DNA of 64,000 bases from Proteromonas lacertae (GCA_002245135.1 NGBS01000875.1:1-64000); one strand, 5' to 3'. Positions 15,901-29,354 are shown, counted from the stretch's first letter. The notes: generated from the sequence alone by a model not told the origin. A program made the numbers and translations.

Positions 15901-18900
15901 CAGTTTTTCAGGCAATTTTATACTCTTGTAACCAGGTGCATAGAATTCTGATTTGTTTTCTAATGAATGTAATAATGAGCTTAAAACATCTAATACTTCT
16001 GTACTAGCAAGATTCAATTCATCAAATAAAAATCCTACTCCATTCTCATTATCTATATTCTCTATCAATAGCTTAGTTATAGTTCCTGGTTTTTCTTCTT
16101 GAGTTTGAGTTTTAGAATCAAGCTGAACTGATCCAAATAACTCCTGAATAGTCATATTTGGACTGAAATTGATTCTATAGAAAGGTATTTTAAATACATG
16201 AAATATGTATTTTGCAATTGCTGATTTTCCACATCCTGGTTCACCTTCTAATATGACAGGAGTGGAGGTTAAAAAACCTAGTAAACAAGTAATCAACATT
16301 TGAACAGTTGTCGGAACAACATAAAACAAAGATTGATTTTCAGTATTCTTTATCTTGTTTAGTAATAAGCAATACTTACTGTAAAAAGCTTCACTGAATA
16401 TCTCTTTAACAACAGATAAACTAATTGTTTCATTTTCATAATTCACATGAAAAAAATTAATCAATGAAGACTTCATTAATGGATTGCTCTGATCTTTTAA
16501 CATTTCTAACTTTGATTGTCCATTCATGGAAATGCAATTAACAAAAATGAGTGAATCATTTGGATTGTTAAAGAAAGACTTCAATTTTTCAGCAATTTGA
16601 TAATGGCTAATTTGGTATTTGTTATTCTTTTCATACATTGGATATCTTAATTTAATTTCTTCATATTTTGGATATGGACAATATATAGGTAAATACATAT
16701 CTTTAAATGCAACTCTCGAATAATCTTCATCATCAACTGTTGCATATAAACCATTTATTTGTGTAATATAATTCATAAATGTTCCTAACGAATCTTCATA
16801 TATACAAAACTGTTTTAAACTTGATCTTCTGCTGTATAAGTTCAATATTCCATGATATCTTGTATATAAAGATTCATTTAATAAATCAATGTGATTCAAT
16901 ATAATATCTTCATTGCATAACAAAGCTTTAGCAATCAAACCTGGTTTGAAGAATATATTGTTACTATTATCATTTGATATATTACTATTGATTTGCAATG
17001 CTTTCTTCCATCTGTCTAATTGAAGAGATGAATGAGATGATGAAGATATTTGACTTATTAATGATAAGAAATCAGATAAATTCGTAACAAGAGTAGAACC
17101 AAGTAAATGAGATGAATCATATGATTTTGATACTTCTATTGTGTTATTGTTGCTGTTATTACTAATACAATCTATAATTAAGGATTTGAATGGGTTTGAT
17201 CCAACTAATAACAATGGACATAATGAATTAATCAATAACATTTTAAACAGACATTCTAAAAACCATTGTTCATTACATGTAACTTTCAATTCACATGTCA
17301 CTTCTATAATGACTTTTCTTAACTTCTTTTCTCCTTCATTATATGTGATTTCTGAGTTAAGAAATTCTTCCAATTCTATTGTTATGTCTTTGTTATATAT
17401 ATCTTTAATTCTATTTAATTTTTCTTTTTCTGTTGGTAGAATAAACAAACTCAGAATATATGGAGTATATTTCTCTTCATAACAATCACATATACTTTTC
17501 AAATATTTCAATTGAACCAATGAAAATACATTATTCAATTCAGATGGAAAACCAAATATTTTTTCTTTACTCTCTTTATCATATTCTTTAACTTCTACTC
17601 TTTCAGCATAAGAAGGTAAAGATTTGAATATTTCATTATTTCCAGAATTAGTGATATTAAGAACAACTCTAAAACCAGGATGTATTGGATAACTTTTACT
17701 AAGATACACAAATTCATCAGTAGTTGAATCAGTTATTGTTTCAAAGAATTCAATTAATTCTTTTGATAATGTTTGTGCATCTTCTACAACAATAATCTCA
17801 CCATTACATATGGCATTAAGGATGATATTATTGTGAAACACTCCATCTTTAGTATAAAATCCAATCAATTGATCAATTTCAGCATCGCCAGATAAATAAA
17901 GGCATTTTCTTTCTAATGGAGTATATGCATTATCAAACATCACATCTAAATAAGATGACTTTCCACATCCTTTATCTCCATATACTACCATCATTCTTGA
18001 TGTGATTAAGTTTTTAACATTTCATCAAGTATTTCATCATTCATATATGAAACATCATAACAGGATCTGTCTACATCATTCTTAAACATCCACTGTTCAA
18101 AATCATATTTCTTCTCTTTGAATATGTTATTGCTAAAATAGCTAATTCCATCGATCTTCATTTTTGAATGAAATTCTCTTCTTAGATCAAAGAGTTCAGC
18201 ATCAGGAGGAATATATAATCTAACAAATCTGTTTAATAGTGCTGGTGAAAAACGACTTAAACCACTTCTTGATGAAGTGGAGATTAATCTAAAATTAGGA
18301 TTAATTATAATCTCTGGATCTTCAGATCTTTCATCAAATCTCACTCCATGTTTACATCCATCATTTGGGATTATCTCAAATAAAGAATTCAATCTTTCAA
18401 TTGAGTTTGATTTCATATGATCTAAGTTCTGTAATATACAAATTTCACCTTTCTGTATACTTGTAAGAAGTGGTGAATCTTTCCATATTGGTTTTCTATC
18501 ATCAGATATAATATAAGTGCCTATCAAATTATCAGCACTCATATCACTTGTACATTTAATCACATTCTTAAGATGATTAGGATAGAATGATTTAATGAAT
18601 GATTTTAGATATTTTCTTGCTAGAAATTCATCATCAGCATATAATAAGACATGACATCCAGATACTAGAGCGAATTTCAATATATAACCAATAGTACACC
18701 AAAAATCACCTCTAATTGGAAAATCACTTTTAATATCTCTCTCAAAACCTTCATATACATAAAGATCAGGTAGTTCATTCTTATAAATCAGGTTAAATGC
18801 ATATAATACTGGAGTACCATTCTTGATCATTGTTATTAATCTAATACAATCTCTTAAAGTATATACTTTATCACAGTATTCATCATTTTCTGCATCTACA

Positions 18901-20933
18901 TGCATTTTAACAATACTATTGATTATATTATCATTGATATTTGGAATATTAAATCCACGTATGATTTCTTTCATCTCATCTTTTGTAATATCAGGGAATT
19001 GTACTGAATTGAAGTACCTAAATCTAGACATCATAGTTGAATCTAATTTTGTTCTTTTATAAGCCATACCTGCTGGATTTTGAGTTGCAACAATTCTAAA
19101 GTTAGGATTCATTTCATACTTCGTATAACCTTTTCCAATTTCATCAATTACCAATTCCTTTGAATCTAATACACTCAACAATGCTTGAATAACTTCAGTA
19201 CTTGACAATGACAATTCATCTAACAACAATACTTTACCTTCAATAAATGCTTCTGAGAATGGTCCAAACTTATAGCTAATTTCTGGTTCACCAACACTTG
19301 AAGTTTTAACGACAATTGTACCAATCAATTCATCAATACTTGAAGATGGACCAAAGTTGTAACGAACTAATGGAATCTGTCCTTTGATACAAACTTGTTC
19401 AACAGAAAATGTCTTTGCACTTGAAGTCTTATTCTCTATTAATAATGGAATACTATGATCGATTGCTTCACTTATAATGGCTGTTCTTTTCTTAGAATTC
19501 TCAGTCTCAATTGCTGAAGGTAAAGCTCTTGATTCTGAAAATCTAAATGGATAAATCTCATATTCTTGATCAACTGTTTTATCATAGTATTTATACACTG
19601 ATTCTGAACTATGGAATATCAATGTATTATAACTACATGATATATTAACATCATTCATAATAATTACATGATCTTTTACATTACTAATGCAATAAAAATA
19701 TATTCTCTTCGGCATAACATTAAAACCATGTGACAATTCAATAAAAGGTAATACGAATGGAATTAATTCATTATCTTCAACTTCCTTGTATAGAAATCTT
19801 ATAAAAGAACCAGTTTCTAAATAGTTTAAACCATATAGCAATGCTGTTGGTAATGAAACAAAAGTATTGTTTCTTGTATCTTGGATATATAAACTTGGTA
19901 TGGGTATAGGTAATGGTTCATCTTCTATCTGTATAAAGATTGAAATATCTGAATAATCTTTCATTAATATTGTATTACATCTTGTTTCTCTTGTTGGAGG
20001 TAATCCCTGTAATATTTTTGCTTCTGGATTATGTTGTTCTTCCACTGCATTTATATTATTAGAAACTTCTATTGGAATAACTACATCATCATCTTCAGGA
20101 TTTAGTATTCTATCATGCTGTACTATAGGAATTGGTTGAGATTGAACTGGCTGTGGTAAGATTGGCTGTGATTGTAACTGAATTTGCTGTTGCATTGCCA
20201 TAGGCAAAAGTGGTTGTGATTGAAATGACGGTTGCAATGGCTGAGATTGTATTTGAGTCTGAATAAATGGTTGATTCTGAAACTGAGGAAGTGATTGTTG
20301 TTGTTGTTGTTGTTGAGGATTATGCAACAAAGGCAAAACAGCAATTGTAGAAGCTGATGATATTGGCGGTGGTTGTGCCTGTGATACTGGAGGTGGAGGT
20401 GTTGAAGTTGGTAAAAATGATGGAGTTGAATTATTGATTTGTTTTACTGATTCTTTACCATCATTATTATCAAATATTTCTATATATATTTTATCGGCAT
20501 AACAATAATCACTCAGATATGCATCATCGTGGAGCACAATTCCTAATATAGATAATCTACTATTTGGGCAACCCAACACTTCCTTCAAATCTTTAACAAA
20601 TATGGAGGTTTCAGTTTCCATATCTTCTACTAAGCCATCTACAGTAATAACACAATTTTCTGGTGGAATTCTATCGTTGAATACATCTAATTGTGATTTT
20701 GTTGTTAGATTCAAAATCTCAACTGGACTATTGTCATAGTCCACTTTTACACCACTTTCATGGACAATCAAATTCAGCCTACCCACTGGGATTTGACATA
20801 AACCCTATTTCATAAAATCACATAAAAATACACTTATTTGTTTCAACAAGCCTGTAGTAGTATTACCTTTAATTTTTACCAACAATTTCTTAACTGCATT
20901 GTTCCAACTATAAGAAATTATCTTGTTTGACAT
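6912..20933 (-). CDS. giant midasin-like protein: six AAA+ modules plus C-terminal VWA domains (two frameshifts)
   Basis: Three long open frames (20786-18006, 17994-11710, 11558-6912) abut with conserved sequence running across the breaks, and a short first exon (20832-20933) joins by a 27-nt GTAT intron; total about 4,650 codons. In order: short N-terminal domain; P/Q-rich linker (residues about 150-260); AAA1 (LLLDELSLSSTEV, VATQNPAGMAYKR); AAA2 (degenerate P-loop); AAA3 (GDKGCGKSS); AAA4 (degenerate); AAA5 (GEPGCGKSA, FLFDELNLASTEV, STLNPAS); AAA6 (GPSPSGKS, WVMIEDVNTA); long helical or charged linker; two VWA-like folds with degenerate MIDAS (VVIDTSFTHKK, SIVIDASTIT); final VWA with DCTGTM and GGNDYCEDVSGGVE, closer to alpha-kinase-type VWA. 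The family uses AAA rings to pull on clients bound by the VWA. Breaks: near 18006 (one A missing in an A run) and near 11750. Not obviously the ribosome-biogenesis midasin, whose acidic tail I do not see. Confidence 0.75.
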
Positions 20934-20972
20934 TTCTTGTAATGAATGTCCAAGCAAAATGAATAGGAATCC

Positions 20973-20978
20973 AAGCTT
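20973..20978 (-). promoter_or_regulatory. AAGCTT element upstream of the giant AAA gene
   Basis: It lies 39 nt upstream of ATG 20933. If translation instead began at the in-frame ATG 21035, this motif would be coding; the motif therefore mildly favours 20933. Confidence 0.3.
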
Positions 20979-21071
20979 TTTTTCACTTTTTACTGATTTG
21001 TCATTTTTTACAAATCGCAAATACAACGATATCATAAAGAATAATAGATTTAATGACAAATAACAATTTAA

Positions 21072-21846
21072 TTAAAAAATCTTGACCAAAACCAAAATTG
21101 CCAATATAATTATCAATAATGCAATACAACAGTACATTGATGCATTCTTTGCACTTACTGTCACTTTTTTAGTGTGATCAGTCTCCATTTTTAATCTTTG
21201 ATTAGCTACAGTAACATCATCATCCAAATTGTCTAACAATCTAGCTTGTAACTGTGTCTCGTCATTTATAGTTGTTGCTATTTCATGCAAATTATCTACA
21301 GTATCAGATAATACATCAATCACTACATCTTGCTCTAAAGATAAATAGAAAAATAGAAAAAATACTTTTCATTTCCATTTGTTGTAATGATAATATATCA
21401 TTGTTCGACATATCGTCAGATATTTGCATTTTGTCTTGACCTCCTGCATGTGATCCCAATAAATCTGCTCTACTTCCTCCTTGACTTAAAGTCCTTACCA
21501 AATCATTCTTTTGTTTTGTCATTGTTGCTAATAAATCTCTTTTGCCTTTCAATTCTTTGGGTGGACTAAATAAGAAAATATGTTTCAATTAGAATACATA
21601 TTGAATTTTGCTGGATTATCTTCGAAAACCATCAAGTCTTTTGATAATTTTGTTAGATTAGCTTCGAGTTTTGATATATCTTCACTAGTCTAGTATAAAT
21701 AGGCATTATAACTAATACTGACCCAGATTTACCAGTTTGGATCTTTTTTCTTATTTGCTAAATTTAATATTACTCATATAAATTTATACTTGTATTAATT
21801 TGGATGTAGATTGGAAAACTGAATCCCATTCTGCTATACTTGGCAT
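21072..21846 (-). CDS. Qc-SNARE (syntaxin-6/8/SYP-like)
   Basis: Five exons (21790-21846, 21719-21757, 21598-21689, 21366-21565, 21072-21334) with 29-32 nt GTAT introns encode 216 aa with no frame error. An N-terminal helical region precedes a SNARE motif (VVIDVLSDTVDNLHEIATTI ... LDNLDDDVTVANQRLKM) whose central zero-layer residue is glutamine (DETQLQARLLDNL). It ends in a single C-terminal membrane anchor (YCCIALLIIILAILVLVKIF), as expected for a tail-anchored SNARE. Role: membrane fusion in the endosomal/Golgi pathway. The subfamily cannot be fixed by eye. The promoter region is shared with the divergent ARPC2 gene. Confidence 0.8.
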
Positions 21847-21975
21847 TTTTTCTAAATATTTTTATAATGGAATAATATAAGAATATAGATTTGATAAAAA
21901 TGTTAGATATATACATATAAACTCAAAAACACTGCTAAAAATTGTGTCTTAAAAATTAAAACCCAAGCTTTATTC

Positions 21976-21981
21976 AAGCTT
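21976..21981 (+). promoter_or_regulatory. AAGCTT element upstream of ARPC2
   Basis: It is 25 nt upstream of ATG 22007; a second AAGCTT copy sits at 21965-21970 in the same divergent promoter. Confidence 0.4.
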
Positions 21982-22006
21982 TTGATTTGTTAGAATTTTT
22001 GGATTT

Positions 22007-23038
22007 ATGAGTGAATCTAGTTGTATTTTCATTGATAAAGGTAATAAAGATTTAGGAAAAGCAATCTATAATGCCTTGAGCGAGAAGTATAAATAGAGTT
22101 TTTTATTTCTAGCTCAATTCTTCTAGTAAACATATGTGATTTTGATGGTATTTTTATAGAATCTAATTTATGCTAATAAAATTATAGACGTTGAGTATCA
22201 ACTTCAAATAGACAAAGAAACAATAAATATCTTAACTGTTCGTGTTAGATTCCCGTTATACCCAGATTTAATTCCGTATGCATAATTATTTATAAATATC
22301 AATAATAGATTTGGTATAGAAAACATATTGAAAGATCATTTAAAAGGAATCTTCTTCCTCAAAGCAACTGAGGAATGGAACATAGTATTTCAACTAGACA
22401 AAACAAAATTACCCGCTACAAAAGAAGTATTATCACAATCCATCAGTGAAATAAGATCTGTAGCATATTCAGTTCCATTATCAAAATATTTCAACGCTAT
22501 TCATAGTCATACATTAAATCAATTGAAACCAGTTCAATTACATTATAGACTAGGTGAATCTATCTATATTGTACCTTATACGGATAGTGTTAGTGTAATA
22601 TTTGGAATTACAGCTGCTGATCCTAATGATATGCCTTTATTTCGTGTAACTTTACAAGAATATGTTGATGCGCAGAGACGTGTTCCTAGTGCTCCATCGA
22701 TTAGCTTCTCGGCTAAATGTCCTGCTGATATTCAATCATTACCAACCTCTGAAGATACTACACACTTAGCTGGATATTTGAACTTCAGTATTTTCCTTTG
22801 TATTATAATATTCTATATAGCATTTGGTTCAGCTCATGTTCCAAAAGATAGAATTCCTAAAGTTTGCACTAATTTGATGAATTTGAGATCCTATTTGGGA
22901 TATCATATGAGTGCATTGAAAACTGAATTGCATTATAGATTGAGAGGTAAAACAAACAAGATGCTTCACAGTATTTACTATTCTTTCATATTTTTTATAG
23001 CTTTAAGTGATGCTCGTATAGCTACAGAAGCTAACTAA
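22007..23038 (+). CDS. ARPC2: Arp2/3 complex subunit 2 (p34-Arc)
   Basis: Six exons (22007-22086, 22113-22125, 22160-22275, 22306-22787, 22821-22970, 23001-23038) with 26-34 nt GT...AG introns give 292 aa, the usual length for the subunit (about 300). Exon 2 is only 13 nt. Diagnostic blocks are the central PLFRVTLQEYVDAQRR and the C-terminal long helix VCTNLMNLRSYLGYHMSALK followed by LHYRLRGKTNKML and LSDARIA. This subunit, with ARPC4, forms the core that binds the mother filament and nucleates branched actin. It implies actin-driven protrusion or endocytosis. There are no frame problems. Confidence 0.88.
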
Positions 23039-23107
23039 TTATACTTTTACCATATTATGTTAAATTAATGTGTATTTGTTGAGATATAAGAAAAAAAACA
23101 AATAAAA

Positions 23108-23113
23108 AAGCTT
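23108..23113 (+). promoter_or_regulatory. AAGCTT element upstream of the EF-hand giant gene
   Basis: It is 27 nt upstream of ATG 23141. Confidence 0.4.
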
Positions 23114-23140
23114 GAATTTATCGAACTTTATTCTTGAAAA

Positions 23141-26100
23141 ATGGAGTATAAAAATCTCATTACCCAGAGCTCAATCTGTTCTGAAGATTTTCTGGAACAT
23201 TTTAACCTACACTCGGTAACCGTTAAGCAACTAGTAGATGCATTTAAGTATAACAGTTAATCTCTATTTTTAATAGAAGTAATTGTGATGGTAAAATTAA
23301 GAGACAAGATTTATTCAATATTTTTCAAGCTTTTGCAACTAATAATGTATATAGAATATCGATTATAAACCATATAGAGTTTGGTCGATAAGACTCAACA
23401 ATGCAAACTGTTGAATCAGCTATTTGATATATTTGACAAAGATGGTAATGGTTATGTGGACTATAAAGAATGTGTATCAGGAATTTTATTTTTCTGCAAA
23501 GATAATGAGAAAGAGAAGTTCCATACATTATTCAAACTGTATGACCTTAATGGAGATGGATACATAACTAAGCAAGAGATGGAAACTAACTTAGAAAATA
23601 TATTCAAAGTAATGAATCTATTTAAAACCAACTATATTCAGAAGATGGGGTATTTATAGAATGTATATTATGTATATAAATAGAATTGATCCACATGAAT
23701 TAGCAATACAAACAACAGAAAAGTGTTTTTTTGAAGCTGATAAAAATGATGATTCTTTATTGAGTGAAAGTGAATTTTTAAATTGGTGTTTAACGGAGAA
23801 TAAAATAAAATTTAATATCGATAAATACAGAAATGAAGTATTCTACAATGTCACAGTTGATCAACTAATATCACTATTTAGTAAATCATCAAAAGACTAT
23901 AAAATCAGTAAAAGAAATTTCAAGAAAATTCTGAAACATATTTATATTGATTCTGACACATCTATTGATCAAGATGAATTTGATAATTTCTGTGATATGT
24001 TGTTTAATTTATTTAACATTAATACTAACAACAATAACAATAAAAATAGAAAATCTTTTAAATTAAAATCACCCCCAAAAATTAACGAAAAAAAGCTACC
24101 ACCTTCTCCAACCACTCCAATAACTCCAACTGATGATGAGAATATAGATAATAATAATAATAATAATAATACAATAATAATCCCTGAAACTCCTTACGAT
24201 AATGTATTAATCAATACACGTCAGTTAATTGCAGGATTATCCATATTCTGTATTGGAACAAATAAAACGAAAGAAATATTCGATTTCTTTGATATTAATA
24301 ACGATGGATTTATATCATTTCAGGAACTATATGATTATTTGTATAGTATTTATCGAGTATTATATTATACCGATTTATATTCAACTAAATATTCACCTTA
24401 TCAAATAGCTTATTATGTTACAATTAATTGTTTTAAAGATAATAATAATAAGAGCGTTGATACTCCATTGACATTTAACGAGTTTCATGATTGGTATTCA
24501 AATGATAAACGATATGATGATATATTGAATAAAAGTAGTGAAAATGGGATTTGTCTAACAGAGGATTTTATTAAGGAAGCTGAACTAATGAACACCAATG
24601 CATCTTCACCTTCTGATTATTGTAGTAATAATATTATAAATAAACAAGATATTGAAAATACAGAAAATACACCTAATACAGATAATACAAATAATACACT
24701 AAATACAATAAAGACAGATAATGATGAAATACAGTTACCAGCTATTAATACAAATATTCCATCACCCAGAAGAGCAGATTCTATCTCCTCTACTGATAAT
24801 CCCTCATTATATAGACAATTAAGTTCATCAGCCAATTCTCCAAGTAAAAATTCTAATCCAATCACCTCTAATGATTTTCACTCATTAATATCCATATTAG
24901 ATGTAATCAACACAGATGGTAAGAATGAAGTGTTTAATTTAAAGCAATGGAGGTCATTCACTAGAGAATTATGTTATGAAGAGAGTGTAGGTGACCATTT
25001 ATTTGCTAACTTCAATAATAGCAGTAATGGTTCAACAATTAATGTAAAAGACTTAATTCCATTGTTTATATTATTTTCATCCTCATCTAGACCTGTTAAA
25101 ATTCAAGCATCATTCAATTATTGTTATTATAAAGAAAGAAATTCACGAATCACATCACAGAGAATGATTACAAAGGAACATAATAAAGAGATGATAAGTA
25201 AAGATAATATTAAACAATATTTATATTTACCTTACAAACTATTATTTTCATTGAATATAATCAAGAAAGAGGAAGATGAATTGGATGATTATATTGATAC
25301 AATGTTTACAACATTTGGTGATCACAATGAAGTGAGTTATGAAGATTTTTATGAATGGTTTTCAACACTACAAATCGAGAAACATGAATTATCAAGATTA
25401 TTCAGTTTAGATGAAATAGAAGAAGAAAGTGAAATAGAAAATTCGCCTGGTAGAAGATCCAGATCCTCAAGTTTAAGCTTGATAACAAACGAGTTTGTTG
25501 ATTATGTTGATGTACAACCATTAACACCTTGGTTAAATGTATGGAGTATAAAAGAAATGATTAAAATACAAAGATTTACATTAAGAGATATATATGATTT
25601 GTTATTGAAAGCAAGTGATGATAATCAATATATTACAGAAGATGAATATAAAAATATATTCGTTTCAAGTGTAATACCAACTGTTCAAGGTAGTAGTATA
25701 ACTAATTCAAGAATATTGAATGTATATAGCGATATATTCAAAATTGTAAAGAAAAACAATGAGAGTGGTAAAGCAGATATATTTCATATTATCTATTGTT
25801 TATCTTTATTCTATGAAAGTGAAAATCCAGATATTGAAGTAGGTAAGCTGTTATATGAATTTATCACTTACTATGATAGACAATTAAATGCAATTACTTT
25901 CCATTCACTTTATGTTTATATATCAAATGTAATAGAAGTCTTCTTTTTTATTAACAATAAATATGAAGATACTATTAAAATATCAAAAGATCAAGTCAAA
26001 TTAAGAGTAACAAAATGGTTATTATATCAAGGAGATCAAAATTTTAGAGGAATTTTAACACAATCAGATTTCTTAGACTTATATAGTAACAGTAAAATCC

Positions 26101-28654
26101 ATTTAAGAATATGTGAATCTATTTCTACTGAGATGTGTTATACTGAACTTCCTAACTTACAATTATTACTACAACTTTCTCAATTAGTTTATTGTAGTAT
26201 TGTTCATATTAAACCATTGTTTTATACCTCCAATAATAATAATAATAATAACATTACACTGGAAGAGTTTATAGAATTAATGAATAAATATATAGGTTAC
26301 TATATGCATTATAATTTAGCTGAGATTAATCAAGCAAGAGTTGTTTGGACTTATATATTTAATGTGATAGGAAATAATCAAAAACAAACATCTAAATCTC
26401 AATTATTATCTTGTTTAGCTATGTTAAGTCAACATAATGCAAGTGATTTAGTGACTTTTATATTTAATCATTATCATAATAATACGAATTATATAAGTTA
26501 TTATGATGTATTACAGTTTATGTTACCTTTTGCTACTTTAATATATACAATTGAACCAATATTGAGATTGGATAATTTATATACAGATAATACTCCAACT
26601 ACATTTTTACAATATATATTGAATGATTTATGTAATTTGTATGGTATTCATTTATATGACAATCAATCAAAGAGTAATTTCAATAATCCATCTCCACAAC
26701 AACAACAACAAATAAAAATATCAAAGCATAAGTTGTTATCCTATTTCAAAACTCATAATATCTATGAAATATTGTTATATAAAAAGAATGATATTATAAC
26801 ATGTAAAAACTTGAATTATCATATTAATTGTTCAATTAAAAATTTAAACTTATCATATCAAAGATTAGTGGATCTATTTAATGATATAGGAAGTTGGAAA
26901 ACTACTTCTAATAAAATACCATTCAAAACATTGTTGATGTGCTATGAATTGATTGATTCTGAAGTAGATTTCCCAAAGATATGTGAATTATCTAGAATCT
27001 ACAACTATATAACAAATAATAATTATTTCAATCTAAATGCAAATGATTTGATCATTATATTGTTATTGCTGTGTAATACGACATCTATAAACAGAGCAAT
27101 TTCAATTTTCAAGTTTTATGATGTTGATAATGATAATGTAATATCTCGACAAGACTTAGAGAGTTTTCTGAGATTAGTATTTAATTTTATTTACCATTTT
27201 ATTCTTCCTGATGATGAATTGATATCACTTAATTATCGTGTGAATGATTCTATTGATCAGTTTATATCTGAAATGCAACCAGAACCAATTATGATGGATG
27301 GATTGAAGAAAGAAACTGTAAATATGCCAATCACAATAGATGTGTTTATTAAACAAATATTGAAGCAAAAGATTGAAATAAGAAATCAGTTTATCACATT
27401 TAAAAATCTATTTCATATAAAATATAGAGTGATAGATCCAGAAATAATCGATTATAATTATGATAATTACTGTTTCCAATTATCACCAGTAACTGAAGGT
27501 TTATTAAAGTCATTGAAATTATCTAAGAAATACACTGAAAGGAAATCACTTCAAGAGTTGAAAATAACCTCTAAATTGTTTAGATATGATATACATAATG
27601 TATTTCAATCATTATTATACTATTCATGTGGTTATAATGTAAATTACAGTCAATTCGTAAGAGGAATGCATATTCTATTCCCTGATTATTGTAATGATGA
27701 TAAACAATATAAACTATTTGAAGAAATATTTAAACTTTATGTTAATCACAATACGAAACAATAGTCCTAATAATTACCAAATGTCACCTAGTTTAATACC
27801 ATTACCAGATCCATCAAAAGGATATAATCTTAATAATGAAGAAGTAGATGTTTATGATATTTGTTATGCATTGAATTTCGTGTGCTAAGAATTCATATAT
27901 CTCTCCTATGGATATATGTAAAAGTGAAACAATTCCAATTGATTCTGTGAAGAGATATTATAAAGCAGTTGAAAGATTCTTGTACTATTTGGATGCTGAT
28001 AAATATGAAAATATGAAGTTGAATTACTCTTTATTAAATGATGTTTTGTTATACACACATGATAAAGAGTATTTTACAATGTCTGAATTTGCTAATTGGA
28101 TTAGTTTGAAAGAGAATATAATAACAAAAGGATATAACATCATTGCAACTTATTTTGGTATTACTTCTAGAAATGTTAAAGAAATAAAAGAAATATTTAA
28201 AGAAGAATTCTTTACTTTAGATAAAGAGATTAGTTGTAATGAGTTTATTAAGATATGTGTAAAATTGAATAAGCTATATGTAAATGGTCAAAATGATTAT
28301 AAAAACACTTTTCCATTAGCAAGATCGATCTATAAATATATCCATATTTATGCTCCTAAAATGACTTGCAACAAGATAATAGAATATTGTTTAAAGATAA
28401 TGAAACATAGAAACCCAAGGTTTATATTCTTCATGATTGATAGATATAATAACAATTATATTACTTACAACGATATTATTCATTTCATTCAGTTGCTATT
28501 AACAATTGAAGAAAAAGTGAATAACGGTTTTACATCAATATATATGCCATCTTATGAAGTATCTAAAATCATAGCTGATGATATGTACCAGAAGAATAAT
28601 ACACCTTTAGATAAAAGAATTGAATGTAAATCATTCAAATGGCAGACTAATTAA
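23141..28654 (+). CDS. very large multi-EF-hand protein (about 1,800 aa)
   Basis: The first exons (23141 onward) are joined by GTATA...TAG introns, including one of 34 nt just before 23690. From there a 1,360-codon exon runs without interruption. Canonical EF-hand loops are DKDGNGYVDYKE, DLNGDGYITKQE and DINNDGFISFQE, with a weaker DVDNDNVISRQD; many other segments look like degenerate EF-hand pairs. Low-complexity Asn tracts and a Ser/Pro/Thr-rich insert (about 24600-24850) separate them. Frame breaks near 27760 and 27890 appear to be single-base insertions, since EF-like sequence continues to 28654. Likely a calcium-sensing scaffold. No enzymatic domain, membrane segment or signal peptide is visible. 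Confidence 0.7.
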
Positions 28655-28823
28655 AAGAAATTTGGTTATTTATTAATATTCATAGGCATTTATGTTGATA
28701 ATTATAGTTATATACATATATATCTATTCAATACTTGTTTTTTTAGTATATGTAAAGCAGAACCATAATCTGTAAAAAAACAATATTTGAAAAATGACAA
28801 ATTACATAAATTAGATATAAATT

Positions 28824-29324
28824 TTACGGTTGGTTTGTTGCAGTATTATCAGAAATGTTATTTCTTCCTAGTGTTTGAACTGCAACAGGCACTCGCGCAA
28901 AATTGAAATATCTAGTCACATATTTACATACAGCACATGATCTTTTATTCTGTCTTTCCTTACACACCTTGTAATGCTTCAGCATCCCCTTTATTTTCAC
29001 ACAAAAGTCCAGTTTACAAGATCGATTATGACAACTCCTTATATGTGCGATTTGGATGTTTACCATCTATTAGTAAAAAATCAGAATGAAGTATACTTGT
29101 TTCATTTGCGTCATACATACTAATTTACTTTGTTTCCTATCGATAGGCGGTGTAACGCGTGTCCCACCCCCTGGTCCTTTACAAAAATCTGTATTTATTG
29201 ATCTCTGAGCAGACTCATCGTATTCATTTAGAAATCTGCTGACGATAGTTTGTGCTTCTTCAATAAGGCCATTATATTTCTCATTATGTATATCATATTT
29301 TATATTTTTTAAATTTGACATCAT
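28824..29324 (-). CDS. small TAZ-type zinc-finger protein
   Basis: Two exons (29097-29324 and 28824-29066) flank a 30-nt GTATAC...TAG intron. The C-terminal half has the Cys/His spacing of the CBP/p300 TAZ finger: H-x(3)-C-x(4)-C (HIRSCHNRSC), C-x-K..H-x(3)-C (MLKHYKVC) and SCAVCKYV. Elsewhere TAZ domains bind transcription-factor activation segments, usually within large acetyltransferases or BTB proteins. Here the protein is only about 155 aa and no acetyltransferase, KIX or bromodomain is present. It could be a stand-alone adaptor. ATG ATG at 29319-29324 gives two candidate starts; the AAGCTT box 24 nt upstream supports 29324. Confidence 0.7.
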
Positions 29325-29348
29325 AAACACACTCTATACGAATAGAAC

Positions 29349-29354
29349 AAGCTT
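29349..29354 (-). promoter_or_regulatory. AAGCTT element upstream of the TAZ gene
   Basis: It is 24 nt upstream of the ATG at 29324. Confidence 0.4.

Noticed and set aside
20123..20344. Asn/His-rich minus-strand ORF inside the giant gene
   Set aside because: It is the alternative frame of the P/Q-rich linker of the AAA protein.
24617..24865. Minus-strand ORF opposite the EF-hand gene
   Set aside because: Antisense of a Ser/Asn/Thr-rich low-complexity insert; composition explains it.
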